Shown here piece by piece: positions 33,380-42,464 of a DNA stretch of 64,000 nucleotides (position 1 is its first letter; each line of letters starts with the position of its first letter). The notes beneath the pieces were generated by a model, which worked only from the letters and a program-made list of their open reading frames with translations, ran no database searches and was not told where the DNA came from. Made by a program: the position numbers and the translations under genes. The stretch is from Pararhodobacter marinus (GTDB lineage Bacteria; Pseudomonadota; Alphaproteobacteria; Rhodobacterales; Rhodobacteraceae): contig NZ_QEYD01000007.1 of NCBI RefSeq assembly GCF_003122215.1, forward strand, positions 1-64,000. The letters are read 5' to 3'.

Positions 33380-35923
33380 ATGAACACAAAGACTTTCCGC
33401 CTGCCGGGGCTTTCGCATCTGGCAGCGCTTCTTCTGGCCGTCCTTGCGGGCGCTATGGTGGCATCGCTGCCCCCGGCGCCCGCTGCCGCGCAAGGCGCCG
33501 AGGCCGGGGTGATCGATTACGACGCCTGGGCGCGGCTTGCCACGCGGGTCGAGACGGCGCTGGAGAACGATTTCACCACCGACGAGACGCTCAACCAGCT
33601 GCGCGTGCAACTGGTCGAGATGCGCGAGCAATTCACCACCACGCAGGCCGTGATCGACGAGCGGCTGACCTTGCTGCGCGAGCAGATCGCCTCGCTTGGC
33701 CCTGCCCCGGGCGAGGGTGAAAGCGAACCCGACGACATTGCCCAGCGCCGCGCCGAGTTGCAGGCGACGCTGGCCGAACGCGAGGCGCCGATCCGCGCGG
33801 CGGGCGAAGGTCTGGCGCAGGCCGAGGCGCTGATCCGGCTCATCGACCGCGAATTGCGCGCGCGGCAGGCTAACGCCCTGATGACGCTGGGGCCGACGCC
33901 GCTGAACCCGGCGACCTGGATGGCCGGGCTCGATGCGATGATCGTATCGTGGGAGAACATGCGCGCCGAGGTGCTGCGCGCCTGGAACGATCCCGCCAAC
34001 CGCGAGGAACTGCTCAGCGACCTGCCCGTCACCATCGTCTGCCTGCTGCTGGCGCTGCTGCTGATCCTGCGCGGGCGCCACTGGATGGAGCGGCTGACGA
34101 TGCGGCTCTTGCATCACAGCTCGATCCTGCGCGGGCGGGTGGTGGTGGCGTTCTTCGTCTCGCTCTCGCAACTGGTGGTGCCGTTCCTGGGGCTGGTGCT
34201 GCTGGCCGTGGCGATCCGGCTCACGCATCTGACCGGGACCACGCTGGACGCGCTGTCGGTGGTGCTGATCCCCGCGGGCATGGCGTTCTTCATCGCCCGC
34301 TGGCTGTCGCTGCACATCTTTCCCATCGTCGAGGATCCGCGCCTGTCGCTCAATCTCAGCGCCTCGGACCGGCGCAAGGCGCGCGGGCTGTCGCTGATCT
34401 TCGGCGCGCTGGCGGGGATCGAGCTGCTTTACGGCACGGTGCTGGTCGAAGAAACGCTGAACCAGGCCGCTCTCGCCGCGCTCACCTATCCGCTGGTGCT
34501 GCTCTGCGCGCTGACGATGATCCGCTTCTCGCGCGTGCTCAGCCGCCACCAGCCCCGGCAGGTGATGCAGGACGGCCAGCCGGTCGCGGCCTCGCCCTTC
34601 TTCGACCGGATGCTGACGCTGGGCTGCCGGACGCTCTTGCTGTTCGGGCTGATCTCGCCGGTGCTGGGCGCCGTGGGCTATATCGCCGCGGCGGCGATGC
34701 TGACCTACCCGCCCGTGAATTCCTTGGGCGTGGTGGGCACGGTGATGGTGCTGCACCGGCTGATCATCGCCATCTATGTCACGATCATCGGCGATGACGA
34801 CCGCGCCGTGCAGGGGCTGGTGCCGGCGCTGGCGGGGCTGGTCCTGTCGCTGGCCGCTCTGGTCCCGCTGGCGCTGATCTGGGGCGCGCGCGAAACCGAC
34901 ATGCTGGAGCTCTGGGCGCGGTTCTCGGAAGGCGCCAGTTTCGGCGGCGCGCGCATCTCGCCCGCCAGCGTGATGTGGTTCGTCGTGGTGTTCTGCATCG
35001 GCTACCTGACCACCCGGACCTTCCAGGGTGCGCTGGGAACCTCGATCCTGCCCAAGACCACGCTGGAGAAAGGCGCGCAGAAGGCGATCATCTCGGGCGT
35101 GGGCTATCTGGGCATCACCGTGGCCGCGCTCATCGCCTTCTCGGTGGCGGGCATCAACCTGTCGGGCCTTGCCATCGTCGCCGGCGCCCTGTCGGTGGGC
35201 GTCGGTTTCGGGCTTCAGACCATCGTGTCGAACTTCGTCTCGGGCATCATCCTGCTGATCGAACGCCCGGTTTCCGAGGGCGACTGGATCGAGGTCGGCG
35301 GCAATCAGGGCATCGTCGACCGGATCTCGGTGCGCTCGACGGTGATCGAAACCTTCGACAAGTCGAAGATCATCGTGCCCAATGCCGACCTGATCTCGGG
35401 CTCGGTGACGAACTATACGAAATCCTCGCTGACCGGGCGGCTGGTGCTGACGATCGGCGTGGCTTACGGCACCGATACCCGCAAGGTCGAGGCGATCCTG
35501 CGCGAGATCATCGAGAACGAACCGATCGTCGTGCTCGATCCCGAACCGGGCGTCGATTTCGTGGGCTTCGGCGCGGATGCGCTGGAATTCCGCATCCGGG
35601 CGATCATCCGCGACGTGGGCATGAAATTGCCGCTCGCGACCGAGGTGAACCACAAGATCGCCGAACGCTTCGCCGCCGAGGGGATCGAGATCCCCTATGC
35701 CCAGCGCGATATCTGGCTGCGCAATCCCGAAACGCTGCGGCCGTTGGCCGACAGCCCGCCCCGCCCGCAAGCCCCCGCGCCCGCAGCCCCTGCACCCGAG
35801 CCGGCAGAAATACCGGCCGAGCCTCGCGACGGCGGGCTCGGCACGCGCACTCCCGAGGCCTGGGCCGACCAGACCGTCGAAACCGAGCCCGACGGCTCCC
35901 CCGACCCCGAGCAGGACCGATGA
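33380..35923 (+). CDS. Large mechanosensitive channel of the DUF3772/MscS type
   Basis: An 847-residue inner-membrane channel. Signal peptide (1-37, ends AAAQG), a periplasmic coiled-coil region (about 45-165), then the DUF3772-like segment around residues 160-200. About ten membrane helices follow, ending in the MscS pore helix GLAIVAGALSVGVGFGLQ and the beta domain ERPVSEGDWIEVGG (about 590-640). A Pro/Ala-rich cytoplasmic tail follows to the end. It overlaps alaX by 4 bases (ATGA). It is the second giant MscS relative in the window, and the two differ in domain make-up. Confidence 0.9.
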   Translation: MNTKTFRLPGLSHLAALLLAVLAGAMVASLPPAPAAAQGAEAGVIDYDAWARLATRVETALENDFTTDETLNQLRVQLVEMREQFTTTQAVIDERLTLLREQIASLGPAPGEGESEPDDIAQRRAELQATLAEREAPIRAAGEGLAQAEALIRLIDRELRARQANALMTLGPTPLNPATWMAGLDAMIVSWENMRAEVLRAWNDPANREELLSDLPVTIVCLLLALLLILRGRHWMERLTMRLLHHSSILRGRVVVAFFVSLSQLVVPFLGLVLLAVAIRLTHLTGTTLDALSVVLIPAGMAFFIARWLSLHIFPIVEDPRLSLNLSASDRRKARGLSLIFGALAGIELLYGTVLVEETLNQAALAALTYPLVLLCALTMIRFSRVLSRHQPRQVMQDGQPVAASPFFDRMLTLGCRTLLLFGLISPVLGAVGYIAAAAMLTYPPVNSLGVVGTVMVLHRLIIAIYVTIIGDDDRAVQGLVPALAGLVLSLAALVPLALIWGARETDMLELWARFSEGASFGGARISPASVMWFVVVFCIGYLTTRTFQGALGTSILPKTTLEKGAQKAIISGVGYLGITVAALIAFSVAGINLSGLAIVAGALSVGVGFGLQTIVSNFVSGIILLIERPVSEGDWIEVGGNQGIVDRISVRSTVIETFDKSKIIVPNADLISGSVTNYTKSSLTGRLVLTIGVAYGTDTRKVEAILREIIENEPIVVLDPEPGVDFVGFGADALEFRIRAIIRDVGMKLPLATEVNHKIAERFAAEGIEIPYAQRDIWLRNPETLRPLADSPPRPQAPAPAAPAPEPAEIPAEPRDGGLGTRTPEAWADQTVETEPDGSPDPEQDR

Positions 35924-36636
35924 CGACACCCCTTTTCCGCGAAACCCCCTATGCGCGCGAAGCCACCGCGCGCGTGATCCGCGTGGCCGAAGACGGCGCG
36001 CTGGTGGTCGATGCCTCCGTCTTCTATCCGGCGGGCGGCGGCCAGCCCGGCGACAGCGGCACGCTGCGCTGGGAGGATGGCGAGGCCGCGATCGCCGATA
36101 CCCGCAAGGAGGGCGCAACCGAGGTGGCGCTGATCCCGGCGGAGGGCGCCGCGACGCCCCCGCCCGGAACCGAGGTCACGATGATCCTCGACTGGGACCG
36201 GCGCCACCGTCACATGCGGGTCCACACCGCGCTGCACCTTCTGTCGGTGGTGATCCCGCTGCCGGTGACGGGCGGCGCGATCGGCGCCGAGAAGGGAAGG
36301 CTCGATTTCGACATGCCCGAGGCGCCCGAAGACAAACAGGCACTGGAAGATGCGCTCAACGCGCTCATCGCCCGCGACCTGAGCGTGTCGGAACGCTGGA
36401 TCACGGATGACGAGATGGCCACGAACATGGATCTGGTGAAGACCATGTCGGTGGCCCCGCCCACGGGTCAGGGCCGGGTGCGGCTGGTCCGGATCGGCAC
36501 CCGCGACGAACAGGTCGATTTGCAGCCCTGCGGCGGCACCCATGTGGCCTCGACCGCCGAGATCGGGCCAGTGCGGCTGGGCAAGATCGAGAAGAAGGGC
36601 AAGCAGAACCGGCGCGTGTCGCTGTTCCTGGCGTGA
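35920..36636 (+). CDS. AlaX-type alanyl-tRNA editing protein
   Basis: A 238-residue free-standing editing domain that hydrolyses mis-charged Ser- or Gly-tRNA(Ala). N-terminal VDASVFYPAGGGQPGDSG (the AlaRS-like second domain) is followed by the zinc site HTALHLL (HxxxH) and the later CGGTH motif (CxxxH), all conserved, so it is likely active. It overlaps the channel gene stop by 4 bases; coupling to a channel looks incidental. Confidence 0.92.
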   Translation: MTTPLFRETPYAREATARVIRVAEDGALVVDASVFYPAGGGQPGDSGTLRWEDGEAAIADTRKEGATEVALIPAEGAATPPPGTEVTMILDWDRRHRHMRVHTALHLLSVVIPLPVTGGAIGAEKGRLDFDMPEAPEDKQALEDALNALIARDLSVSERWITDDEMATNMDLVKTMSVAPPTGQGRVRLVRIGTRDEQVDLQPCGGTHVASTAEIGPVRLGKIEKKGKQNRRVSLFLA

Positions 36637-36963
36637 CGGAGACGCGGGGGCTGCCGCCCCCGCACCCCCGCCCGGGGGAGGGCAGGCCCTCCCCCGGACC
36701 CCCTCCGGCGGGTCTGTGTCGAAGAGCGTCGTGGCGATGTCTTTGCGGTAACCGCGCATTTTTGTTGCCGGCATTTCCTCGGGGTGATGCCAAAAAGAAG
36801 AGCAGACAGCCCCACCCCGGCGCGGCCTGTGGTTGCGGGCAGGATGCGCCGGTTGAGCGCGATCGCCCCGGTCAGGCGGGCTTGGGCGCGGGTGGTGGTC
36901 CCCGGGGGTTTCACACCCCCGGCCCCCCGTGGAGTATTTTCGACAGAGTGAAAGGGGCGCGGT
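36637..36963. other. 327-base non-coding stretch with three GC hairpins
   Basis: It holds a perfect CGGGGGC/GCCCCCG hairpin (36645-36662, probable alaX terminator), a longer CCGGGGGAGGG/CCCTCCCCCGG hairpin (36672-36697), and CCGGGGGT/ACCCCCGG (36902-36922). The last is followed by GAGTATTT ... CAGAGTGAAAG (36932-36954), one of the dispersed 3' motifs. No gene was seen. Confidence 0.6.
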
Positions 36964-37413
36964 TCAGCGCCGAGCGCGTCGCTTGGGCGGGCGGAGCCTC
37001 GGATGGCGGTTCAGGTCCTTGGCGAGACGTTGGCGGATGGGGCCGGGTTCGCCGGTGTAGCCTGCCTGCGGCCAGAAGGTGCGCAGCCATATGAAGTCGC
37101 TCGCCTCCACCTGGGCCCGGTCGCGGTTGCCCTTGTAGGCCGCCTTGGCTTCGACCGCGCAGAGGGCATGCTTCATGACATGGGTTTCCTCGAACGGCAT
37201 CGGGCCGCCGGACACGAAGGCGACATCAGTCACAGGCATGTCGTCGTGCAGTTGCGGCGGATCGACGACGCGGGTCGTGGGTCGGACACCCTTTGTCCGG
37301 GGCACGGCGGCGGACCCGTGGTATTGTTCATGGGTCACCACGCTGTCGCGCGGGCCGGGACGGGTCGCCAATCCGCGCAGGGCGCGCGAGATCGGCATGA
37401 ATCCCAGCGCCAC
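36964..37413 (-). CDS. Uncharacterised ORF, perhaps the 3' part of a decayed gene
   Basis: A 149-codon frame with gene-like codon use in its last 85 codons (FVSGGPMPFEETHVMKHA, then DFIWLRTFWPQAGYTGEPGP, ending RLRPPKRRARR). There is no upstream ribosome binding site, and the first third is poorer in quality. In the 200 bases upstream, short gene-like pieces appear in other frames (for example MLFMLDGRAQWRWD near 37440-37400), suggesting frameshifts in a once longer gene. I do not recognise the family. It may be a pseudogene. Confidence 0.4.
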   Translation of the reverse strand: MALGFMPISRALRGLATRPGPRDSVVTHEQYHGSAAVPRTKGVRPTTRVVDPPQLHDDMPVTDVAFVSGGPMPFEETHVMKHALCAVEAKAAYKGNRDRAQVEASDFIWLRTFWPQAGYTGEPGPIRQRLAKDLNRHPRLRPPKRRARR

Positions 37414-37675
37414 TGGGCACGGCCGTCGAGCATGAAGAGCATGCCCTCAGCCAGTGGATCGGGTGCGGGCCGGCCGGCAGTGCGCCGTCGGGATCGGGGC
37501 GCAGGATGCCTTGCGCGACGGTCCCGAAGAAGCCCGGATGCGCGCGAAGATCGGGACCTGCGTCTGTTTCCGGCCCGCCAGCTACGAGGTGACGATGTTG
37601 CACGTCACCCGCGCGGGGTCACCGCCTGGGCCTCGATGAAGACAGCGCGCCCGGCATGGAGCCGGGCTCAGGGGC

Positions 37676-39088
37676 TCATGGCAGCAGGTCCGAGAGGCGG
37701 ATTTCGGCGATCCGCTCCACCTGACGGCAGGCAGTGGCGAATTCGGTGTCGGTGTCGTTGGCGATGCGGGTATCGAAGGCCTGCAGGATCGAGGCCCTGG
37801 AATGGTCGCGCACGGCGATGATGAAGGGGAAGCCGTGTTTCTTCACATAGGCCTCGTTGCGCGCCTGGAAGGCCGCGCGCTCGTCGTCGGTGAGCGCGTC
37901 GAGCCCGGCGCTGGATTGCTCGTTCGAGGATTCCGCCGTCAGGCGCCTGGCCTGCGCGAGTTTGCCCGCAAGATCCGGATGCGCCTTGAGAACGCCCAGT
38001 CGTTCTTCACGCGTGGCCGAGCGGAACATGCGCGCGAGCGCGTTGTGCAACCCCGCCGCGGTGTCATGGGCGGGGCCCAGTTCGAGCTGCCAGGCGCGTT
38101 CGGCGATCCAGGGCGAATGTTCGAAGATCGAGCCATAGCGCGCGACGAACGTGTCGCGGTCCATGCGGCTCGGGCGCTCGTAGCGCAGGGGCGGATAGGT
38201 CGCGGCCCAGAAATCGGCGATCTGCGAGCGGGTGGCGAACCACGCCCCGCCCTTTTCGGCCACGTGGTCGAGGAAGCGGACAAGACCCGCCAGCTTGCCC
38301 GGGCGCCCGATCAGGCGGCAATGCAGACCGATCGAGAACATGCGCCCGCCCTCGGCCAGGAGCGTCTCGTAGCTGTCGATCAGGTACTGCCCGAAATCCT
38401 GCCCCGTGACCCAGCCGGGCGACGTGGCAAAGCGCATGTCATTGGCTTCGAGCGTGTAGGGGATGACAAGCTGATCGCGCTCGCCCAGTTCCAGCCAATA
38501 GGGCAGATCGTCATCATAGGTGTCCGAGATCCAGTCGAGCGCGCCGGTCGCGGCGGTCAGCGCCACGGTGTCGACCGAGCAGCGCCCGGTATACCAGCCG
38601 CGCGGGGGCTCGCCCACGACCTCGGTATGAAGGCGCAAGGCCTCGGCGATCTGCGCACGCTCCTCGGCCTCTGGCATGTCGCGATGCTCGACCCATTTCA
38701 GCCCGTGGCTGGCGATGTCCCAGCCTGCCTCCTTCATCGCCTTGACCTGCTCGGGCGAACGGGCGAGCGCGGTCGCGACGCCGTAGATCGTCACCGGCAG
38801 GGCGCGGTCGGTGAACAGGCGGTGCAGGCGCCAGAACCCGGCGCGGGCGCCATATTCGTAGATCGAATCCATGTTCCAGTGGCGCTGACCCGGCCAGGGC
38901 GCGGCACCGGCGATATCGGACAGGAAGGCTTCGGACTGGGCGTCGCCATGCAGGATGTGATTCTCGCCGCCTTCTTCGTAGTTCAGCACGAGGCTGATCG
39001 CCACGCGCGCGCCGCCGGGCCAGACGACGCGGGGGGCGCGGGGGCCGTAACCGATCATGTTGCGGGGATATCGGGGGGCGTCTGGCAC
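37676..39088 (-). CDS. puuE: Allantoinase PuuE fused to OHCU decarboxylase UraD
   Basis: A 470-residue bifunctional protein. Residues 1-about 310 are the polysaccharide-deacetylase-fold allantoinase PuuE ([14 protein letters not shown], then [15 protein letters not shown] and [15 protein letters not shown]). Residues about 325-470 are 2-oxo-4-hydroxy-4-carboxy-5-ureidoimidazoline decarboxylase ([39 protein letters not shown]). The latter finishes urate to (S)-allantoin, the former opens allantoin to allantoate. It starts with GTG, supported by AAGGAC. It is divergent from uraH, which performs the step between. Confidence 0.93.
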   Translation of the reverse strand: MPDAPRYPRNMIGYGPRAPRVVWPGGARVAISLVLNYEEGGENHILHGDAQSEAFLSDIAGAAPWPGQRHWNMDSIYEYGARAGFWRLHRLFTDRALPVTIYGVATALARSPEQVKAMKEAGWDIASHGLKWVEHRDMPEAEERAQIAEALRLHTEVVGEPPRGWYTGRCSVDTVALTAATGALDWISDTYDDDLPYWLELGERDQLVIPYTLEANDMRFATSPGWVTGQDFGQYLIDSYETLLAEGGRMFSIGLHCRLIGRPGKLAGLVRFLDHVAEKGGAWFATRSQIADFWAATYPPLRYERPSRMDRDTFVARYGSIFEHSPWIAERAWQLELGPAHDTAAGLHNALARMFRSATREERLGVLKAHPDLAGKLAQARRLTAESSNEQSSAGLDALTDDERAAFQARNEAYVKKHGFPFIIAVRDHSRASILQAFDTRIANDTDTEFATACRQVERIAEIRLSDLLP

Positions 39089-39243
39089 GATACTGTCCTT
39101 GGCTCAGGGGGTTCGATCCTCAAACTAGCCAAAAAAATCGGCACGTTTATCAAAATTTCCCGAAAGGACCTGTGCCCGCGCGGCGGACTGGCTTTTGCGC
39201 GCGCAGCAGGCAGAATGGCCGGGCAGCGAACAGGAGACCCCCG

Positions 39244-39600
39244 ATGCCCGGCTATCTGACCACCCATGTTCTCGACACCGCGCGCGGCCTGCCCGCCGAG
39301 GGGATCCGCATCGCGCTCTACCGGGTGAGCGGCAATGCGCATACGAAGATCGCCGAGACGGTGACCAATGACGACGGCCGCAGCGACGCGCCGATCCTGC
39401 CGCAGGAAGCGTTCAAGCCGGGCACCTACGAGCTGATCTTCTTTTGCGGCGATTACCTGCGGGCGACCGGGCAGGCCGGGGCGGATCCGCTGTTCCTGGA
39501 CCAGGTGCCGATCCGCTTCGGCATGAGCGACCCCGAGGCGCATTACCATGTGCCGCTGTTGCTGTCGCCGCACGGGTATTCGACCTATCGCGGCAGCTGA
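39244..39600 (+). CDS. uraH: 5-hydroxyisourate hydrolase
   Basis: A 118-residue transthyretin-like enzyme converting 5-hydroxyisourate to OHCU. It has the full set of signatures: [14 protein letters not shown] at the N-terminus, active-site His and Arg in this region and in [18 protein letters not shown], which ends with the diagnostic YRGS tetrapeptide. AGGAGA precedes the ATG. It is divergent from puuE-uraD; together with PuuD the window covers urate to allantoate. Confidence 0.95.
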   Translation: MPGYLTTHVLDTARGLPAEGIRIALYRVSGNAHTKIAETVTNDDGRSDAPILPQEAFKPGTYELIFFCGDYLRATGQAGADPLFLDQVPIRFGMSDPEAHYHVPLLLSPHGYSTYRGS

Positions 39601-39620
39601 GCCACCCTTTGCGGGGGGGG

Positions 39621-40451
39621 TCAGGCGCGCGCGCTGCGGGTGCGCGGCGTGACGCCCGCCCCTGAGGCTGTGTCTCTCTGCCAACCCCCGGGCGCTAGCG
39701 ACCAGTGTTCGGGGTGATGCGGCACATAGCGCGTGCCATCGGCGACGTGGCGGGTGATCCGCACGCGGTCGCGGCCGGTGTCGAGGGTCAGGAACAAGTT
39801 GTCCTCGCCCCGGCGCCGGGTGGAAAGCGACGTGCCGTTCTGCACGAACAGCACCTCGGGCGTGTCGGTGAAGGGGGCGACATAGCTGACATGGACATGG
39901 CCTGACAGCACGATCCGGGCGCCCATGCCCGGCAGCGCCGCCAGAAGCCGCCCCGCGCCCACCATCAGCGGGTCGATGTTGAGCGCGGCATGTTCCAGCG
40001 GGTGGTGCATGACAGCGATCCGCAGCCGGTCGCCCGCCTCGTCGAATCCGTGGCGCAGTTGGTCGATCTGGCCCGGATCGATCTCGCCGCGTTGCCAGTG
40101 CAGGCGGTGCGCGGTGTTGATGCCGGCCAAAGCCGTGGCATCGTCGCGCCAGACGGGCTCGGTCGGGCCCTGCGTGGCGCGGCGGAACCGGCCATAGCCA
40201 TCCACGAAGCGCAGGATCGGGTTCCAGTGCGGCAGGTCGTGGTTGCCCGGCACGCAAAAGCGCGGCCCGGGCAGCGCGTCCAGCAGGGCCCGGGCCTTGG
40301 CGAACTGGCCCCGTGTCCCGCGCTGCGCCAGATCGCCCGAGATCACCACAAGGTCGGGTTGCGCGGCATGGACCGCTTCGCAGAGCGGGTCGATAAGGCC
40401 GGGTTCATGGGCACCGAAATGCAGGTCCGACAGATGCGCGATGCGCGTCAT
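39621..40451 (-). CDS. Calcineurin-like metallophosphoesterase
   Basis: A 276-residue phosphoesterase with all metal motifs: HLSDLHFG (DxH), VVISGDLAQRG (GDxxxxG), FCVPGNHDLPHW (GNHD), AVMHHPLE (H) and VLSGHVHVSY (GHxH). It resembles cyclic-nucleotide or UDP-sugar-lipid phosphodiesterases in general form, and the substrate cannot be fixed. Its start overlaps the stop of the following lipid-kinase-like gene by 4 bases, so the two may act in one pathway. Confidence 0.88.
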   Translation of the reverse strand: MTRIAHLSDLHFGAHEPGLIDPLCEAVHAAQPDLVVISGDLAQRGTRGQFAKARALLDALPGPRFCVPGNHDLPHWNPILRFVDGYGRFRRATQGPTEPVWRDDATALAGINTAHRLHWQRGEIDPGQIDQLRHGFDEAGDRLRIAVMHHPLEHAALNIDPLMVGAGRLLAALPGMGARIVLSGHVHVSYVAPFTDTPEVLFVQNGTSLSTRRRGEDNLFLTLDTGRDRVRITRHVADGTRYVPHHPEHWSLAPGGWQRDTASGAGVTPRTRSARA

Positions 40452-41380
40452 GCCGAAATCCGGTCGGCGGGATCGGGCACGATGATGCTGAGCGCGTCGT
40501 CATGGATCTTGAAGGTCAGCGGCGAGGGCATGCGTTTCTTCTCGCCGTCGAAGGCGACATAGGGCCGGGGCTGGCGGGTTTCGATCACCATCTCGCGGGT
40601 CGAGATCAGCTCGATATCGCGGCCCGCCTTCATCGTGCCCATGGCCAGCCGCAGCGCCAGTTTCAGCATCTGCCAGCGCGAGCCGGGGCGGGCGACGAAG
40701 ACCGCGAATTCGTCATTTGCGATGGCATCCGAGCCTTCGAGCCCGAAATAGCCCAGCTGGTAGGCCGAGCGCGCGACGAAGACGAGCGGAGAGCGCAGAC
40801 GCCGTTCGACCCCGCCCGAGGTGGTGATGTGCATCGCATGCGGGCGCTGGAAGCGATAGATCGTGCGAATGAGCGACAGATGCGCCAGAAAGCGCCAGCG
40901 GCCCCATCGGTTGTAGACATCCTCGCGCGCCCTCAGCGCGGCCGGATACAACCCCAGCGAGGCATTGTTGAGAAACACGGTGCCGTTGACCGACCCGACA
41001 GAGATCCGGTGCGCGCGGCCCTTCAGGATCGCCCGCGCGGCCGGGGCCGGTTCCTGCGGCAGGCCCAGACCGCGCGCGAAATAGTTGAACGTGCCCAAAG
41101 GCAGCACGCCCATATGCGCGGGCTGGCCCATCATCGCCTGCGCCACGCCCATCACGGTACCGTCACCGCCCGCGGCGACGATCACCTTGAAGCCTTCGGC
41201 GATGGCGGACTTGACCTCGTCCTCCAGCCCGCCCTCGCGCGACCAGCGGCGCAGCTGTGCGCCGGAACCCAGCGCTTCCATCGCCTGCTCGATGGCCTGC
41301 GCGTCCTTGCTGTTGCGCCCGGATTTGGGATTGGCCACGACGCAGATGTCGCGGCTGGTGATGTCATCGCTTGTGAGCAT
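40448..41380 (-). CDS. Diacylglycerol kinase-catalytic-domain protein (YegS/LCB5 type)
   Basis: A 310-residue lipid-kinase-like protein. ICVVANPKSGRNSKD and the nucleotide-binding GGDGTVMGVAQAM are conserved, as are PLGTFNYFARGLG and the C-terminal beta sandwich. These enzymes phosphorylate diacylglycerol or sphingoid-like lipids. It lies between the LysR gene, whose 3' end it overlaps by 17 bases, and the phosphoesterase (4-base overlap): a tight LysR-kinase-phosphoesterase operon next to the purine genes. Confidence 0.88.
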   Translation of the reverse strand: MLTSDDITSRDICVVANPKSGRNSKDAQAIEQAMEALGSGAQLRRWSREGGLEDEVKSAIAEGFKVIVAAGGDGTVMGVAQAMMGQPAHMGVLPLGTFNYFARGLGLPQEPAPAARAILKGRAHRISVGSVNGTVFLNNASLGLYPAALRAREDVYNRWGRWRFLAHLSLIRTIYRFQRPHAMHITTSGGVERRLRSPLVFVARSAYQLGYFGLEGSDAIANDEFAVFVARPGSRWQMLKLALRLAMGTMKAGRDIELISTREMVIETRQPRPYVAFDGEKKRMPSPLTFKIHDDALSIIVPDPADRISA

Positions 41381-42368
41381 GCCGCCCTGAAGCCTCCAAT
41401 GCCGGCCTGTCGGGAATATCGGAATCAGGGATATCCGTTCCCGGAAGGTCGAGCCCCTGCACCTGTGCCGCCATATCGGCGCGGATGCGACCGACAATGA
41501 AATCAGCAAACAACCGCACCTTCGGATCGCGGAGCCGCCGGTGCGGCGTGAGCAGGCTCAGCGTGACGGGCAAGGGCGGCGTCGCGCGCGCCACCGGCAC
41601 CAAGGCGCCCGTCCGCAGGTAAGCGCCCACCTCGAAGACCGGTTTCATCACGACGCCGTGACCGGCCAGCGCCCAGTCGGTCAGCACGTCGCCATCGTCG
41701 GATTCGAACGGGCCGGAAATCTCGTAGCTCTGCTCGCCCTGCGGGGTCCGCAAGGTCCAGCGGAATTCCTTGGCGCCGGGATAGCGCAGGTTCAGGCAAT
41801 CGTGCCGGTCGCGCACCAGCGCCGCCCCATCCGCGGGAAGGCCGCGCCGGGCGATATAGGCGGGCGAGGCGCACAGGATCCGGGGGCATTCGGCGATCAC
41901 CCGCATCTTCAGCGCGCTGTCTTCCAGCCGCCCGAGATGCAGCACGGCATCGAGCCCCTCGGCGGTGACGTCGATGATCCGGTCGGACAGCCGCAGCCGC
42001 AGGTCGATCAGCGGATACTCGGCCTTGAAGGCGGGCACGAAAGGCCCCAGAAGCCGCCGCCCCACGCCCAGCGGCGCGCCCACATACAACACCCCGCGCG
42101 GGTTCTGCGTGGCGTCGGCGACCGCCGCCTCGGCCTCTTCGATGGCCTGCAGGATGCCCTGCGCGCCGTCGTAGAAGATCCGCCCGTTCTCGGTCGGCTG
42201 CAGCTTGCGCGTGGTGCGGTTGAACAGCCGCACGCCCAGATGTTTCTCAAGCTCGCTGATCCGCCCCGAGGCCACGGCCGGCGAGGTGCGCTGATCGCGC
42301 GCGGCGGCGGACATGCTGCCCAATTCGTAGACACGCACGAACATGCGGATCATGTTGACATAGGACAT
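41364..42368 (-). CDS. LysR-family transcriptional regulator
   Basis: A 334-residue regulator with an N-terminal winged HTH (FVRVYELGSMSAAARDQRTSPAVASGRISELEKHLGVRLFNRTTR, about 10-55) and a LysR substrate-binding domain (about 90-295). A charged tail of about 30 residues extends beyond the family's usual end. It is divergent from puuD with a 96-base gap, so it is the prime candidate for controlling urate oxidation in response to a purine; ligand unknown. Confidence 0.88.
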   Translation of the reverse strand: MSYVNMIRMFVRVYELGSMSAAARDQRTSPAVASGRISELEKHLGVRLFNRTTRKLQPTENGRIFYDGAQGILQAIEEAEAAVADATQNPRGVLYVGAPLGVGRRLLGPFVPAFKAEYPLIDLRLRLSDRIIDVTAEGLDAVLHLGRLEDSALKMRVIAECPRILCASPAYIARRGLPADGAALVRDRHDCLNLRYPGAKEFRWTLRTPQGEQSYEISGPFESDDGDVLTDWALAGHGVVMKPVFEVGAYLRTGALVPVARATPPLPVTLSLLTPHRRLRDPKVRLFADFIVGRIRADMAAQVQGLDLPGTDIPDSDIPDRPALEASGRHAHKR

Positions 42369-42464
42369 TTTAAGCCCCCGCTTGAAAGTCCTCAGAGATT
42401 TGACGGATTATCAGAAAGACACAGGCCGGTATAGCCTGCGCGCAAAGAACAAGGGGACACCGGA

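Noticed and set aside
33251-36118. A 955-codon minus-strand frame opposite the second MscS gene
   Set aside because: Composition is that of antisense GC-rich DNA (RQDQ, HHQR repeats); not a protein.
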